Below, in pieces: positions 35,399-44,821 of a stretch of DNA of 64,000 nucleotides. Position numbers and translations under genes: made by a program. How positions within the stretch are numbered: position 1 is the stretch's first letter; the number at the start of each line of letters is the position of its first letter. The notes beneath the pieces were generated by a model. That model was not told the DNA's origin, did not search any database, and saw nothing but the letters and a program-made list of their open reading frames with translations. The stretch lies in the NCBI RefSeq assembly GCF_018282095.1, contig NZ_CP074127.1, forward strand, positions 408,906 through 472,905, written 5' to 3'. This DNA is from Pseudovibrio brasiliensis. GTDB lineage: Bacteria > Pseudomonadota > Alphaproteobacteria > Rhizobiales > Stappiaceae.

Positions 35399-35896
35399 CT
35401 AGGAATCTCCTCACTACATCGGTCGCCTGTTCCCCAACAGCGCCGACTTGGATACATTTCTCAATAGGATCTGGAGTTCACCTCAATTGAAGGGCAAACC
35501 CAAAAAATTGCATATTTTCCTGAGAGCAACGCAAAATAGAAATTATTTCGCCATTTAGCAGCTCCCCACGAGTGGCTTTATGCTCAGTTCCCCTCGCTGC
35601 TGGCAGATACGCATATCCCGGTACGCACTCTAACGTAGTTTTTATCTTATTCAATTGTATTCTTCGCAAGAAATGCCCGCTGCATCATATCCTGGGGGAA
35701 ATCTAGTTAGAACGATAGGCTAGGAAGCTTGCACATTCCTAGCTTTTCGAAGTTTTTTAGGTAGTTCTGCGACCAATAAAATTTCCAAGGAAAAATATCT
35801 GAATCAATCAGAATGACTATTAACCAAAATTGCGAGTAATTAGTTAGGTATTCATAACCCATACTCTTTGCAGGGCAGAGTCTTTGGGTGGGGCAT
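35399..35896. other. 498-bp divergent intergenic region with an orphan terminator
   Basis: Sequence between oppA (leftward) and the HAD-UbiA gene (rightward). It must hold the opp promoter, although no textbook pair of boxes stands out. The notable feature is a plus-strand terminator at 35719-35747 with no annotated gene upstream on that strand. Downstream of it the gap is AT-rich. Confidence 0.6.
35719..35747 (+). terminator. Orphan plus-strand terminator, possibly of a small RNA
   Basis: A perfect 8-bp stem GCTAGGAA / TTCCTAGC with a 9-nt loop and TTTT after it. No coding sequence lies upstream on the plus strand before the oppA start, so a short noncoding transcript starting in 35,500-35,690 may end here. 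Confidence 0.6.
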
Positions 35897-37375
35897 ATGG
35901 AAGAAATTCAGAGAGTTCACAGGGCAGCGGATCCTGAATTACAACCTCCGCTCATATTAGATCTTGATCACACGCTGATAAGAACAGATTGCTTTTTCGA
36001 AGCGCTCATTCTGTTCTTAAAATCAAACCCATTGAATTTATTCAGTGTTTTGCAATGGCTTTTCCGCGGGAGAGCCTATGTTAAGCAACAGCTGGCGATC
36101 CGGGCAAATTTAAAAATCGATAATCTCCCCTTAAATGAGGATGTTGTTGCCTACGCGCGGGCGGAAGCGACCAAAGGGCGCAAGGTCTACATGGCGACGG
36201 CCGCTGATGAACTGTTAGCACTCGCAATTGCTGATCGACTCGGCTTTGTTGAAGAAGTGCATGCAAGTAATGGCAAGATCAATCTGAAGGCGGAAAACAA
36301 GGCGGATTATCTTAAGAGCCGCTTTCCTGAAGGCTTTGCATACGCGGGTGATAGTCTCTCGGATCTTCCCGTGTTTAAGAAGGCAGTACAGTCGCTGATC
36401 GTCCACCCGTCTAGCTCATTCTCTCAAAAGGTTGGGGAGTGTGGTGCAGTTGAAATGACTTTTGCCCGGCCAGATGGTTTCTGGAAGCCCTTTCTGAAAA
36501 GCCTGCGCCTTCATCAATGGGCAAAGAACTCGCTGCTTTTCATTCCTCTCATTCTGGGCGGACAGGCTCTGAATACAGCAGCTTGGGGGAGTGCCTTCCT
36601 TGGCTTTGTCGCGCTCGGTATTCTGGCCAGCTCGACTTACTTGCTTAACGATCTCTGGGACCTCGAAGCTGATCGCCAGCACTGGAGCAAGAAGGCACGA
36701 CCTTTGGCATCCGGCAAGCTAAAGATTGCCCACGCCATATTCGCCATCCCAGTCGGATTGCTCCTGAGCTTCAGTATTGCTGCTGCTTTGGGGCCTTTTG
36801 TCGTGTTGGGATGCTTCTGTTATCTCGTCTCAACGGTTGCTTACTCATTCTATCTGAAGCGCGTGCCTCTTCTCGACACTGCAGTCCTTGCAATGCTCTT
36901 CACCATGCGGCTTGGCATTGGTGTTACGCTTGTCGATGTACCGCCCTCTCCCTGGCTCTTCGTCTTTTCTATGTATCTGTTCCTCTCGTTGTCGCTGGCA
37001 AAGAGGCACACTGAGTTAGGTCGTCATGTGGAGGCTGGGACAAACGGCGAGATGTCTGGTCGGGGGTATCAGAATAAAGATCTACCCGTCTTGCTGGCTC
37101 TTGGTGCGGCGAGTGGATTGGCTGCGACGCTGGTGATGGTGCTTTATCTGACTAATGAGGCATTCAGCGCCGATTTCTATTCAGCGCCGGTCCTCTTATG
37201 GGGCATGCCGCCGATCTTGTTCTTGTGGTTAGGGCGAGTCTGGCTCAAATGTCAGCGATTGGAGCTGAATGATGATCCCGTGGTCTTTGCCTTGAAAGAT
37301 CGGCAAAGCCTGATGCTTGGAGGTGTTCTCGGCATTATGTTTATAAGTGCTTGGTTTGGAGGCTACTTACTCTGA
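35897..37375 (+). CDS. HAD phosphatase-UbiA prenyltransferase fusion (DPPR synthase-like)
   Basis: 492 aa. The N-terminal HAD domain (residues about 15-195) shows DLDHTLIRTD and GDSLSDLPVF. The C-terminal UbiA membrane domain has about nine segments. Its first Asp-rich motif reads NDLWDLEADRQHWSKKARPLASG. This closely matches decaprenyl-phosphate phosphoribosyltransferases (mycobacterial Rv3806c, rhizobial NoeC), where a polyprenyl phosphate receives phosphoribose and a phosphatase removes the 5-phosphate. The ATG at 35897 has GGGTGGGG upstream. It is coupled to the downstream GtrA gene, which starts on its stop codon. Confidence 0.87.
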   Translation: MEEIQRVHRAADPELQPPLILDLDHTLIRTDCFFEALILFLKSNPLNLFSVLQWLFRGRAYVKQQLAIRANLKIDNLPLNEDVVAYARAEATKGRKVYMATAADELLALAIADRLGFVEEVHASNGKINLKAENKADYLKSRFPEGFAYAGDSLSDLPVFKKAVQSLIVHPSSSFSQKVGECGAVEMTFARPDGFWKPFLKSLRLHQWAKNSLLFIPLILGGQALNTAAWGSAFLGFVALGILASSTYLLNDLWDLEADRQHWSKKARPLASGKLKIAHAIFAIPVGLLLSFSIAAALGPFVVLGCFCYLVSTVAYSFYLKRVPLLDTAVLAMLFTMRLGIGVTLVDVPPSPWLFVFSMYLFLSLSLAKRHTELGRHVEAGTNGEMSGRGYQNKDLPVLLALGAASGLAATLVMVLYLTNEAFSADFYSAPVLLWGMPPILFLWLGRVWLKCQRLELNDDPVVFALKDRQSLMLGGVLGIMFISAWFGGYLL

Positions 37376-37815
37376 TGGTTGCTGCACGTCTTGCTGCGCT
37401 CAAGTCTTCTTATGAGACGAGCCCTGAGTTTCGACAGATCGTCCGCTTTCTGTTTGCTGGTGGCTTTGCTGCCTTCGTGAACTGGCTTTTGCGGATTGGC
37501 CTTTCGGTCTTCCTACCGTTCTGGCTTGCAGTCCTGCTAGCTTACTTCATTGGCATGAGCGTTGGTTACACACTCTATAAGCACTTTGTGTTTGTCAGGG
37601 CAGAGACGCCTGAGAGCGTCAGACGGCAGGTTCTCATTTTTCTAGGGGTGAACTTGTTCTCTGCGTTGATCGTGCTTGGGCTATCAGTTGGCGTGAATGA
37701 AGTGCTGCGAACAGCACTCCCTCTCTTCATCGCTCAGGCGCTTGCTCATGGTTTCGCAATCGCTGTTGGCGCTGTCACTAACTACCTTGGTCACAAGGTG
37801 ATCACCTTCCGCTAA
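37375..37815 (+). CDS. GtrA-family membrane protein
   Basis: 146 aa with four membrane segments, of the GtrA family often associated with flipping polyprenyl-phosphate sugars. Conserved parts are QIVRFLFAGGFAAFVNWLL (residues about 23-41), GYTLYKHFVFVR and a C-terminal VTNYLGHKVITFR. The ATG at 37375 shares its A with the TGA of the HAD-UbiA gene (TGATG), so translation is coupled. Its stop overlaps the convergent stop of the next gene by 4 bp. Confidence 0.88.
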   Translation: MVAARLAALKSSYETSPEFRQIVRFLFAGGFAAFVNWLLRIGLSVFLPFWLAVLLAYFIGMSVGYTLYKHFVFVRAETPESVRRQVLIFLGVNLFSALIVLGLSVGVNEVLRTALPLFIAQALAHGFAIAVGAVTNYLGHKVITFR

Positions 37816-39053
37816 GTGTTGGCGACAAAAGCCAGCGCTTGCATGGCCACGTTCAGGAACAGTGCCTGCATCACCAGAAGTGCAAAGATACCAAGATTGT
37901 CGCGTTGAACGGTTCTCACCACAAACAGCATCATGAGCGGCAGCCAATCCAACACATAGCGCTGGACGGAGTACTGCGAAAAACCGTTGGAGTGATAGAA
38001 GAGCGTCACACCAGCGATAAGTACAATCGTGAGTGCTGCAAAAAGATACTCCCGATCCCATTTGGCAAGAAAGAAGTAAAGTAGGAATGGTGCACCGATA
38101 AAGAGTGCGATGCCTTTGTCTCCAAAACCATTCAACTCGGTCAGGTACTTGCCTGAGAACTCTATGTCAGGCCCCTGCACGAAGAAATGCATCAGGTTGA
38201 AGAGCAGATAGTCTTTATGGAACAGGCCAAGCTCCTGTACCCTGTCCTCAATCCATTCCGCAGAAGGGTCTCCAAGCACATCCCACTCCGGCGGGAAGAT
38301 ATAAGCATAGCCCGTCTGCATAGGATCGCCGAAGCGCGCGTAGTTGTAAGCGAAGTAAATGCCGATGGCGATGGCCGGGAAGATAGCCAGCTTGAGCAGT
38401 CGCTTGATGCTCTCTGAGTTAACTGCAAAGATGGATCGCTCAGGCGGAGTCATCAGGACAAAGAAGAACGGCATGTAAAGGATGCTCATCTGCCGAGTCA
38501 GGAAGGCAAGGCCAATGAACAAGCCAACTAGCCACGCATTCGGCTTCACCACCGCAGACCAGATGGCAAGTGACGTCAACATGGCAGCGACTGCTTGAGC
38601 GAAGAACCAGACCCCATCAGATCGAAGCACCACATATTGCAGCGGTGTTGCAAACAGGAAGGCAGTAACCAGCAGAAGAGCAAGACGATAATCCGTCTGA
38701 TATTGCCGAGTGATCTGCCACCAAACCAATCCGGTTATGACGAAACACAGCAAACCCAGCGCAATGAAGTGATGAAAGCTGGCACCAAAGATAGCCACAA
38801 ACGGCAGTGCGATCAGTGCGGGAACGGGCGGAAAAATCACGAAGATCTTTTCTTCAAAGAGTGCGCAATCCAGATCAAAACACCGCGAAGCATCAAACCG
38901 GCCCTGCAAGAATGCATCTGCTAACAGTGCATATGAGTTGCTCTCCGGTTGTTCGCCTAGCAACCGAAATGCAATAGCTGCCAGAAGAATAAAGACCAGC
39001 CCACCCAGCACAGCAGTGAGAAGTGCGCCTTTAAATCGCTCAATTAAAATCAT
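37812..39053 (-). CDS. Polytopic membrane protein, GT-C glycosyltransferase-like
   Basis: 413 aa with about ten hydrophobic segments. The first external loop contains acidic and polar residues (LLADAFLQGRFDASRCFDLD, residues about 43-62). The overall plan matches GT-C enzymes such as ArnT/GT39, which use polyprenyl-phosphate sugars as donors. I do not recognise the exact family. It is convergent with the HAD-UbiA/GtrA pair and overlaps GtrA at the stop codon. Those neighbours make a lipid-linked sugar transfer role attractive, but this is inferred. Confidence 0.7.
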   Translation of the reverse strand: MILIERFKGALLTAVLGGLVFILLAAIAFRLLGEQPESNSYALLADAFLQGRFDASRCFDLDCALFEEKIFVIFPPVPALIALPFVAIFGASFHHFIALGLLCFVITGLVWWQITRQYQTDYRLALLLVTAFLFATPLQYVVLRSDGVWFFAQAVAAMLTSLAIWSAVVKPNAWLVGLFIGLAFLTRQMSILYMPFFFVLMTPPERSIFAVNSESIKRLLKLAIFPAIAIGIYFAYNYARFGDPMQTGYAYIFPPEWDVLGDPSAEWIEDRVQELGLFHKDYLLFNLMHFFVQGPDIEFSGKYLTELNGFGDKGIALFIGAPFLLYFFLAKWDREYLFAALTIVLIAGVTLFYHSNGFSQYSVQRYVLDWLPLMMLFVVRTVQRDNLGIFALLVMQALFLNVAMQALAFVANT

Positions 39054-39239
39054 GATGCCCCCAAAATATGGGAGAGTAATAGCATCAAGAATCCTAGTGT
39101 GTTCTTAAAGTCTTGCAAAACGCGCCATCGCCGTTGACCGAGAAACACGTCAAAGCCGTTCATTGGTTTCAACTCATCTCATTTCTTGATTTCACATTTG
39201 TTGCCTGATAGGTGAGAGATGTTGCTCCCACAAATTAAG

Positions 39240-39251
39240 CCGTGATCACGG
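39240..39251. promoter_or_regulatory. 12-bp palindrome upstream of MFS pump
   Basis: CCGTGATCACGG is a perfect palindrome 66 bp before the efflux pump start. It is a candidate regulator site. No adjacent regulator gene is present. Confidence 0.4.
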
Positions 39252-39317
39252 TAAATCCTGCGCTTCGGGTTTTAGACTGAACCTGCAAAACAGCCGGGAT
39301 GAAACAGGAATATCCAG

Positions 39318-40580
39318 ATGTCGGACTCTCCGAGAACCGCAGGTGCGAGCCTGGGAACGGTTGAATTTGTTGCCCTCATGGCCACGCTGACCAGCCTGAC
39401 TGCACTCTCCATCGATGCAGTTCTGCCAGCTTTCACGGTTATCGGAAAAGATCTGCAGCTTGAAAACTCAAACAACGTTCAGTTTATTATTTCTGCGCTG
39501 TTTCTTGGGTTGAGCGTGGGGCAGTTTTTCTTTGGTCCTGTATCAGACCGCTTTGGCCGCAAGTCTGCTGTTTATGCGGGCTCTATCGTGTTTGCTTTGG
39601 GTGCAATTCTAGCTGCAACGGCAACGTCTTTGCCCATGATGCTATTTGGAAGGCTGCTGCAAGGCATCGGAGCGAGTGCGCACCGGACTGTTGTGATGGC
39701 GATTGTTCGAGATAAGTATGTTGGTGCGGAGATGGCTCGCATCCTGTCTTTCGTAACAGCTGTGTTTATTATTGTTCCTACATTAGCGCCGTTGATCGGT
39801 CAGGGCATTCTGTTTGCTGCTGGATGGCGTGCGATCTTCGTTATCATGCTGATTATGGCTTCTGTTGGATGTATCTGGCTCGCGGTTCGCCAGCCTGAAA
39901 CGCTGAAACCAGAGAACCGCCGCACGATCACGCCGAAAGTGCTTTGGCAAGGCTTGGAAGAAGTTGTGAGCCACAAGGCGACGCTGTTCTATACCGCCGC
40001 CTCTGGCTTTGTGTTCGGCACCATGATGACCTATCTCAGCACAGCGCAGCCGACGTTTGCTGACATCTACGATGTGCATGAGACCTTCCCGCTGTACTTC
40101 TCCGGAATCGCGGTGGTGTTCGGCATGGCATCCATCGTTAATGGACGCATCGTGCGCCGCATTGGGTTGCAGAATATGTGCCGTGCCGCGCTTGGCATCC
40201 AGATTGTCGCCAGCCTTGCCTTTGCGCTGTATCTGCTGTTTGTCGATAGCACTCCTGCTCTGTGGCTGTTCATGACCTATCTGTCTTGTGCGTTCTTCTG
40301 TCAGCCGATGCTGAACGGCAATCTCAACGCCATGTCTATGGAGCCTCTTGGCCATATTGCTGGCTTGGCTGCCACCCTGATTGGCGCGTCCACCACGTTT
40401 ATCGCGCTCATTCTTTCTGTGTTGGTTGGCCGTTTTTATGATCAGACCCTGCTGCCGCTCTCCTTCGCGTTCTGCGTATTTGGCGGAATTGCACTAGTTC
40501 TGGTGGTGCTGGGAGCGCGCGTGCAGAAAGCAGAAAAGATCGCGTCCTCAAACACGATCTCCGCAGAAGCCAGCGCTTAA
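39318..40580 (+). CDS. Bcr/CflA-family multidrug efflux MFS transporter
   Basis: 420 aa, 12-segment major facilitator of the Bcr/CflA drug:H+ antiporter branch (DHA1). The loop motif GPVSDRFGRKSAVYAG (residues about 73-88) and VVMAIVRDKYVGAEMARILSFV (around residue 130) are characteristic of this branch. AGGA precedes the ATG. The gene stands alone. Actual drugs cannot be inferred; relatives export bicyclomycin, sulfonamides or cysteine. Confidence 0.9.
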   Translation: MSDSPRTAGASLGTVEFVALMATLTSLTALSIDAVLPAFTVIGKDLQLENSNNVQFIISALFLGLSVGQFFFGPVSDRFGRKSAVYAGSIVFALGAILAATATSLPMMLFGRLLQGIGASAHRTVVMAIVRDKYVGAEMARILSFVTAVFIIVPTLAPLIGQGILFAAGWRAIFVIMLIMASVGCIWLAVRQPETLKPENRRTITPKVLWQGLEEVVSHKATLFYTAASGFVFGTMMTYLSTAQPTFADIYDVHETFPLYFSGIAVVFGMASIVNGRIVRRIGLQNMCRAALGIQIVASLAFALYLLFVDSTPALWLFMTYLSCAFFCQPMLNGNLNAMSMEPLGHIAGLAATLIGASTTFIALILSVLVGRFYDQTLLPLSFAFCVFGGIALVLVVLGARVQKAEKIASSNTISAEASA

Positions 40581-40597
40581 GCAAATTGGATTGCCGA

Positions 40598-40984
40598 CTA
40601 TTTCTTCTTCGGAAGTGTTCTCACCCAGGAGATAGCCGACATCTCTACGCCTGAGCCGGGATACCAGTCGTCACGAACTTCTTCGTGGCCTTCTTTGGTA
40701 CACACGATCTGTGCGTCTTTGTATTCTTCAGGAATAACCAGTTGGCCGGGGCTCTTCACGTGCAAGTTTTCTGCAAAGCCATCCAGAATGCACTGTGCGC
40801 CTGACGGCTTGGTCTCAATAGAGACCACATAGGCGTCAGAAGGTGGTTTGGAGGGATCAGGCCCGAACACGTTGGATTGGCATGCGGTGAGCAAAGCTGC
40901 AGATGCAACAAGAACTCCGACAGATACTCCCTTAGAAATGAGAGAGCTGAAAGAACCAATTTCTGATGATTTGGCGGTCCGCAC
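40598..40984 (-). CDS. Small lipoprotein with PEGA-like domain (paralogue 1)
   Basis: 128 aa from a GTG at 40984 that has AGGAG upstream. The frame upstream lacks any signal. The sequence LVASAALLTACQS gives a lipobox with Cys near residue 35. The mature part, IETKPSGAQCILDGFAENLHVKSPGQLVIPEE (residues about 56-87), resembles a PEGA-like beta domain. A second copy of the same kind of protein lies at 56552-56983. Outer- or inner-membrane-anchored envelope protein of unknown role. Confidence 0.75.
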   Translation of the reverse strand: MRTAKSSEIGSFSSLISKGVSVGVLVASAALLTACQSNVFGPDPSKPPSDAYVVSIETKPSGAQCILDGFAENLHVKSPGQLVIPEEYKDAQIVCTKEGHEEVRDDWYPGSGVEMSAISWVRTLPKKK

Positions 40985-41065
40985 GCGAATCTCCTGAAAA
41001 TCTGGATTGCGTTTGGAAGCTACGCTTATTCGCTGAGCAGGGTGAATCCCCAAAATCACCCCCAC

Positions 41066-41513
41066 AAATAATAGCGGTAAGCCTTCAGGGCATTCCGATG
41101 GTTAGCTGAAGAAGGATTTGCCGCGAGCCTGCTTGCTTAATCAATTTATCAACAACTTTTGCGTGTAAATTATCATTAGAATAGTTTTAGTTGAGGGTAC
41201 ATCGTTTTAAGCATAAAGGGTTTTCACTACTTCAGCCAAAGCCTGAAGAAAACTATTTCATTCTCACCCTCATAACACACATCTGAATTTATGCATGGGT
41301 TTTAAAGTATTTTATTTATTAGAAAATGCTGATTGAAACGTCTCTTAGCATAATTAATAAAACTATTAGAAATTTAACTAATATATCTGAGTGAGGTAAG
41401 CGGGAATATATATAGCAGATTGCTGCATTTCTGCTGTGCCCATTTCGTTAATTACCAAACAATATCAGAGGTGTAATTTCAAATGTGATTATTGATATTG
41501 GGCGGAGCTAGCG
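41066..41513. other. AT-rich intergenic region before the chemoreceptor
   Basis: About 450 bp of AT-rich sequence between the lipoprotein and the chemoreceptor genes. I see many A/T runs that could hold promoters but no convincing pair of boxes, no operator dyad and no terminator. The lipoprotein's leader uses the left end. Confidence 0.6.
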
Positions 41514-43199
41514 ATGGCCTCTTTCATGCCACGCACCCTTAGGGCGAGAATTTGGGGTGCTCTTGGAATCTTATTTCTCTGTTTCTTAATAGGTACAGCG
41601 TTTCAATCCTATGTGCTTTACCAGAGCTTGCTCACGGCGAAGAACCGTGAACTGACTTCGATTATTACTGCAGCAAATTCAATTACTCGGCAGTATTATG
41701 AACGTGAGGTAAATGGCACGCTTACCCGTGAGGAGGCTCAAGCTGCAGCATCAGCAGCCCTCAAAGCGCTGCGCTACGACGGCAAAGAGTACGTCTTTAT
41801 TTTCAGTTATGACTACGACGGCGTCATGCACCCGTTCAATGCTTCGTTCCTTGGCGCGAACCAACGCAACACCAAGGATGGAGACGGAAAACCGTTTGTT
41901 CTGGAGATGGTGGATGCCGCCAAGCAAAACGGTAGCGGTTATGTCACTTACAACTACATCAACGAGCATGGGGAGGCGAACCCAAAGCTCAGCTATGTTG
42001 AGAGTTTCCCGGAGTGGGAATGGGTGATTGGCACAGGCGTACAGAAAAGCAAACTGTTCATGAACCTGGAAGAGGCGATTTCGAAACCTCTCCTGATCCT
42101 CGGACCTCTGCTGTTTGGTTCCCTGATCATAGGGCTTTTGCTGGGTAAGCGTGTGGCCGCGGCTGTAGATTGGCTGTGTTCCAGCCTGCTGAAGCTTTCC
42201 AGTGGCAATTTGAACTTTGAGAGTGTCTACAACAGCTCTCAGGATGAGCTGGGTGACGTCTCTCGTGCGTTGACCAAGTTCCGGGACCAAGCTGAGCAGC
42301 AACAGCAAATGGAAGCTGAAACGCGCAAGAACTACGAAGCTAATCTGGAACGTGAAAAGCTTGTTATGAACGCGGTGGAAGACTTCCGCAGCACATACTC
42401 CAGCGCCGTTGATGTGCTGAACAGCTTGGCTGAAAGAATGCGCGGCACCGCCCTCTCCTTCCGCCAGTTTGCGCAGAACTCAGAGGAAGGCGCTATCTCA
42501 GCCACCACAGGCGCACAGCAGGCTTCCGCCAGCGTTCAAAGTGTTGCGGCAGCTTCTGAGGAGCTAACGGCTTCCATTCAGGAAATCCGCGATCAGGTCA
42601 ACCGTACTGTGAGCTTCGTTGGCAACACAAAGGCGACGGCGGCGAACTGTCAAGAAGATGCTGTCGTGCTGCAAAAGCTGAACTTGGATGTCAGCGAGTT
42701 TCTGGAGCAAATCAAAGGCATCTCCAGCAAAACCAAGTTGTTGGCTCTGAACGCGACTATAGAAGCAGCGCGTGCCGGTGCTCATGGTGCAGGTTTTGCC
42801 GTGGTGGCCACTGAGGTGAAGGATCTGGCGGAGCAGACAGAAAAAGCCGCTGAGGAGCTGGAAGCGCACGTGCTCTCGGCCTCAAGCCGCACAGAGAGCA
42901 ACGTTGCCTCGCTAGAGCGGATTGGTGAGGAAGTTGAGCAAGTTGTCAGTTACATGACGGCGATCAGCTGTTCCGTTGAACAACAGCAGTCTTCGACTGA
43001 AGAGATCAGCCGCAGCTCACAAGCCTCTGCTCAGGGAACAGAGGCTGCAACGGCGAACTTTGAGATGGTTGCCAACGCGGCAGGCGAAACCCGCACGCAG
43101 GCAGAAGAGCTGCAACGCAGTGCTGACGACATCTCAGAGCATATCGATCAACTGAACAAGCAAACAGAGCAGTTTCTGCTCAGAGTGCAGCAAGTGTAA
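41514..43199 (+). CDS. Methyl-accepting chemotaxis protein with sCache domain
   Basis: 561-aa transmembrane chemoreceptor. The first membrane segment is near residues 13-33. A periplasmic sCache_2-type ligand domain follows (about 35-190), with [20 protein letters not shown] as its signature. A second membrane segment precedes a HAMP region (about 215-265). The cytoplasmic signalling tip contains [35 protein letters not shown], the conserved MCP hairpin. Ligand unknown; sCache_2 receptors often sense organic acids or amino acids. No C-terminal CheR-binding pentapeptide is seen. No chemotaxis operon is adjacent, so this is an orphan receptor. Confidence 0.92.
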   Translation: MASFMPRTLRARIWGALGILFLCFLIGTAFQSYVLYQSLLTAKNRELTSIITAANSITRQYYEREVNGTLTREEAQAAASAALKALRYDGKEYVFIFSYDYDGVMHPFNASFLGANQRNTKDGDGKPFVLEMVDAAKQNGSGYVTYNYINEHGEANPKLSYVESFPEWEWVIGTGVQKSKLFMNLEEAISKPLLILGPLLFGSLIIGLLLGKRVAAAVDWLCSSLLKLSSGNLNFESVYNSSQDELGDVSRALTKFRDQAEQQQQMEAETRKNYEANLEREKLVMNAVEDFRSTYSSAVDVLNSLAERMRGTALSFRQFAQNSEEGAISATTGAQQASASVQSVAAASEELTASIQEIRDQVNRTVSFVGNTKATAANCQEDAVVLQKLNLDVSEFLEQIKGISSKTKLLALNATIEAARAGAHGAGFAVVATEVKDLAEQTEKAAEELEAHVLSASSRTESNVASLERIGEEVEQVVSYMTAISCSVEQQQSSTEEISRSSQASAQGTEAATANFEMVANAAGETRTQAEELQRSADDISEHIDQLNKQTEQFLLRVQQV

Positions 43200-43231
43200 T
43201 GCTTTGGAGAGGAGCGCTGAGTGCTCTCCTC

Positions 43232-43585
43232 TTACTTGTCAGACCAGACAGCCAACTCATTGTTGTTTGGATCAAGAAAATGGAACCGGCGTCCACCTGG
43301 GAAGGAAAAGATCTCGCGGCAGATCTTGGCGCCGTTTTCTTCCAGCTTCGCCTGTAATCCTTCCAGATCTTCTGCATAGAGCACAACAAGAGCTGCACCG
43401 CTTGCAGCTGAAGACGACATATCGGCCTTGTAGAACCCACCGTCAAAGTCACCATCGTTGAACGCAGCATACTCTGGTCCGTAGTCCTCAAATTTCCAGT
43501 CTAGTGCATTGCCATAAAACGCTTTTGCCGCTTCCAGGTCAGCTGCTGGAAGCTCGATGTAATTGATTTTGCCGGACTTGGTCAT
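43232..43585 (-). CDS. VOC-family protein (glyoxalase/bleomycin-resistance fold)
   Basis: 117 aa with one VOC domain. Landmarks are INYIELPAADLEAAKAFYGNALDW (residues about 6-29) and FHFLDPNNNELAVWSDK at the C-terminus, with Glu112 the likely metal ligand. The family spans glyoxalases, dioxygenases and antibiotic-binding proteins. The start at 43585 matches the family length; the frame upstream to 43816 crosses into the ialB promoter region. Function beyond the fold is unknown. Confidence 0.85.
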   Translation of the reverse strand: MTKSGKINYIELPAADLEAAKAFYGNALDWKFEDYGPEYAAFNDGDFDGGFYKADMSSSAASGAALVVLYAEDLEGLQAKLEENGAKICREIFSFPGGRRFHFLDPNNNELAVWSDK

Positions 43586-43716
43586 ACTAAATTCCTTTGA
43601 AAAGCAAGGAGCGACTACACGAGAACTCTCCTGCAAATCTCCAATATTGCAACAGATTTGGAATGGTGAGATAGATAACTCAGTCCTATCGTTATAGTTG
43701 TAAGCAAGATATTGAA

Positions 43717-44283
43717 ATGAAGATTTTCGGTTTTCCCCTTTGTACAATTGCAGCTCTTGCGATGGGAGCTGTTGTAATTCTTGGCCCGGCATCAGGCTTT
43801 GCTCAAACTGCTGCAAAACCGGAGGCCGCTGTTCAAAGCAGCCCTAAAGTCAGTAGACAGCAGCACGGTGATTGGCTGCTGGAATGTTATGACCCTGCAG
43901 TGAATGGCATGAGCTGCCAGATCAAGCAACGTGTGGTGCATAACGAAAGCGGGCAGACCATCATGCAGATGACGCTCAGCCATAATCCGAAAGACAATGC
44001 TGACATCGTGCAATACGTGTTGCCGCTGGACTTTCTGCTTGCGCCGGGTGTCGGCGTAAATGTGGGAGATTATCAGGCCGTTGCCCGTGTAAGCCGCTGT
44101 ACAGCGCAAGGCTGTATCATTGAAGGCAAGACAGAAGACGCCTTCATCAAGGCCATGAAAGCGGCTACGGAGCAAGGGCGCTTTATCATGATGTCCCGAG
44201 CCGGCAAGAAGGTCGGTATTAACTTCTCTGCCACGGGTTTCACAAAAGCCTACAACGAGATGAAAGAGCAAAACACAAAGTAA
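43717..44283 (+). CDS. ialB: Invasion-associated locus B (IalB) family protein
   Basis: 188-aa secreted protein with a Sec signal peptide (GPASGFAQ cleavage near residue 30). The IalB domain of Alphaproteobacteria is seen as HGDWLLECYD (residues about 50-59), MSCQIKQRV and RCTAQGCIIEG, with four cysteines that likely pair. In Bartonella IalB supports erythrocyte invasion. In free-living relatives the role is unclear, so I assign family only. Confidence 0.85.
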   Translation: MKIFGFPLCTIAALAMGAVVILGPASGFAQTAAKPEAAVQSSPKVSRQQHGDWLLECYDPAVNGMSCQIKQRVVHNESGQTIMQMTLSHNPKDNADIVQYVLPLDFLLAPGVGVNVGDYQAVARVSRCTAQGCIIEGKTEDAFIKAMKAATEQGRFIMMSRAGKKVGINFSATGFTKAYNEMKEQNTK

Positions 44284-44300
44284 CGAGCTCTTTCAGCGCC

Positions 44301-44531
44301 TTATTGGGCCGCGAGACAGTTCCATTCGCCGCGTGAGCCTATCACCGCAATGGCACCTGCCACGCTGCAATGAGAAACCTCTGACTTTGCCATATGCAAT
44401 TTTGGAGTCGGGTTCGGGTTTGCAAGATAGGCAAGTCCGATTGTAGTGGTCAGTGCAAGGATACAAGCAGCAACACAAAAGAGCATGCCCATGTTCCGGT
44501 TGGATGCAGGCAGGTGAGCAGAGGTCGTCAT
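44301..44531 (-). CDS. Small single-span membrane protein, unknown
   Basis: 76 aa from the ATG at 44531. One membrane segment (MLFCVAACILALTTTIGLAYLA, broken for length: residues about 15-36) is followed by a short exported tail with two cysteines (SHCSVAG and WNCLAAQ). I do not recognise a family. The longer frame to 44678 has no credible N-terminus. Only weak GAG upstream, so confidence is moderate. Confidence 0.5.
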   Translation of the reverse strand: MTTSAHLPASNRNMGMLFCVAACILALTTTIGLAYLANPNPTPKLHMAKSEVSHCSVAGAIAVIGSRGEWNCLAAQ

Positions 44532-44821
44532 CTCAGATTCAGGTCTTTCATTTTGGGAAACGTTCAACGCGAATGCGCTGATATGCTTTGCTGTAATGTA
44601 GAATATTCCTGCAATATGCATGTGAGGGAAATCCCCGTGTTTGCCTCGGTTATTCAGGGGATTTTCACTGTTTTTCATCGAAATGTGTGACGTGAAAACC
44701 TCTGTGCTCTCGTAAGTTGAGGTGCCGTTGCTGCATTACACCTCGTGTGCTCTTGGAAGCCCTGCGGTTTTTCTCTAATCCCTTTCTGAGTGTTTGTTTG
44801 TATGTTGGGAGGCACGGTCCT

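Noticed and set aside
44717..44821. Cys-rich N-terminal extension of the ABC-F ATPase
   Set aside because: TTG start without ribosome-binding site, and the sequence is unlike any ABC-F N-terminus; GTG at 44822 has one.
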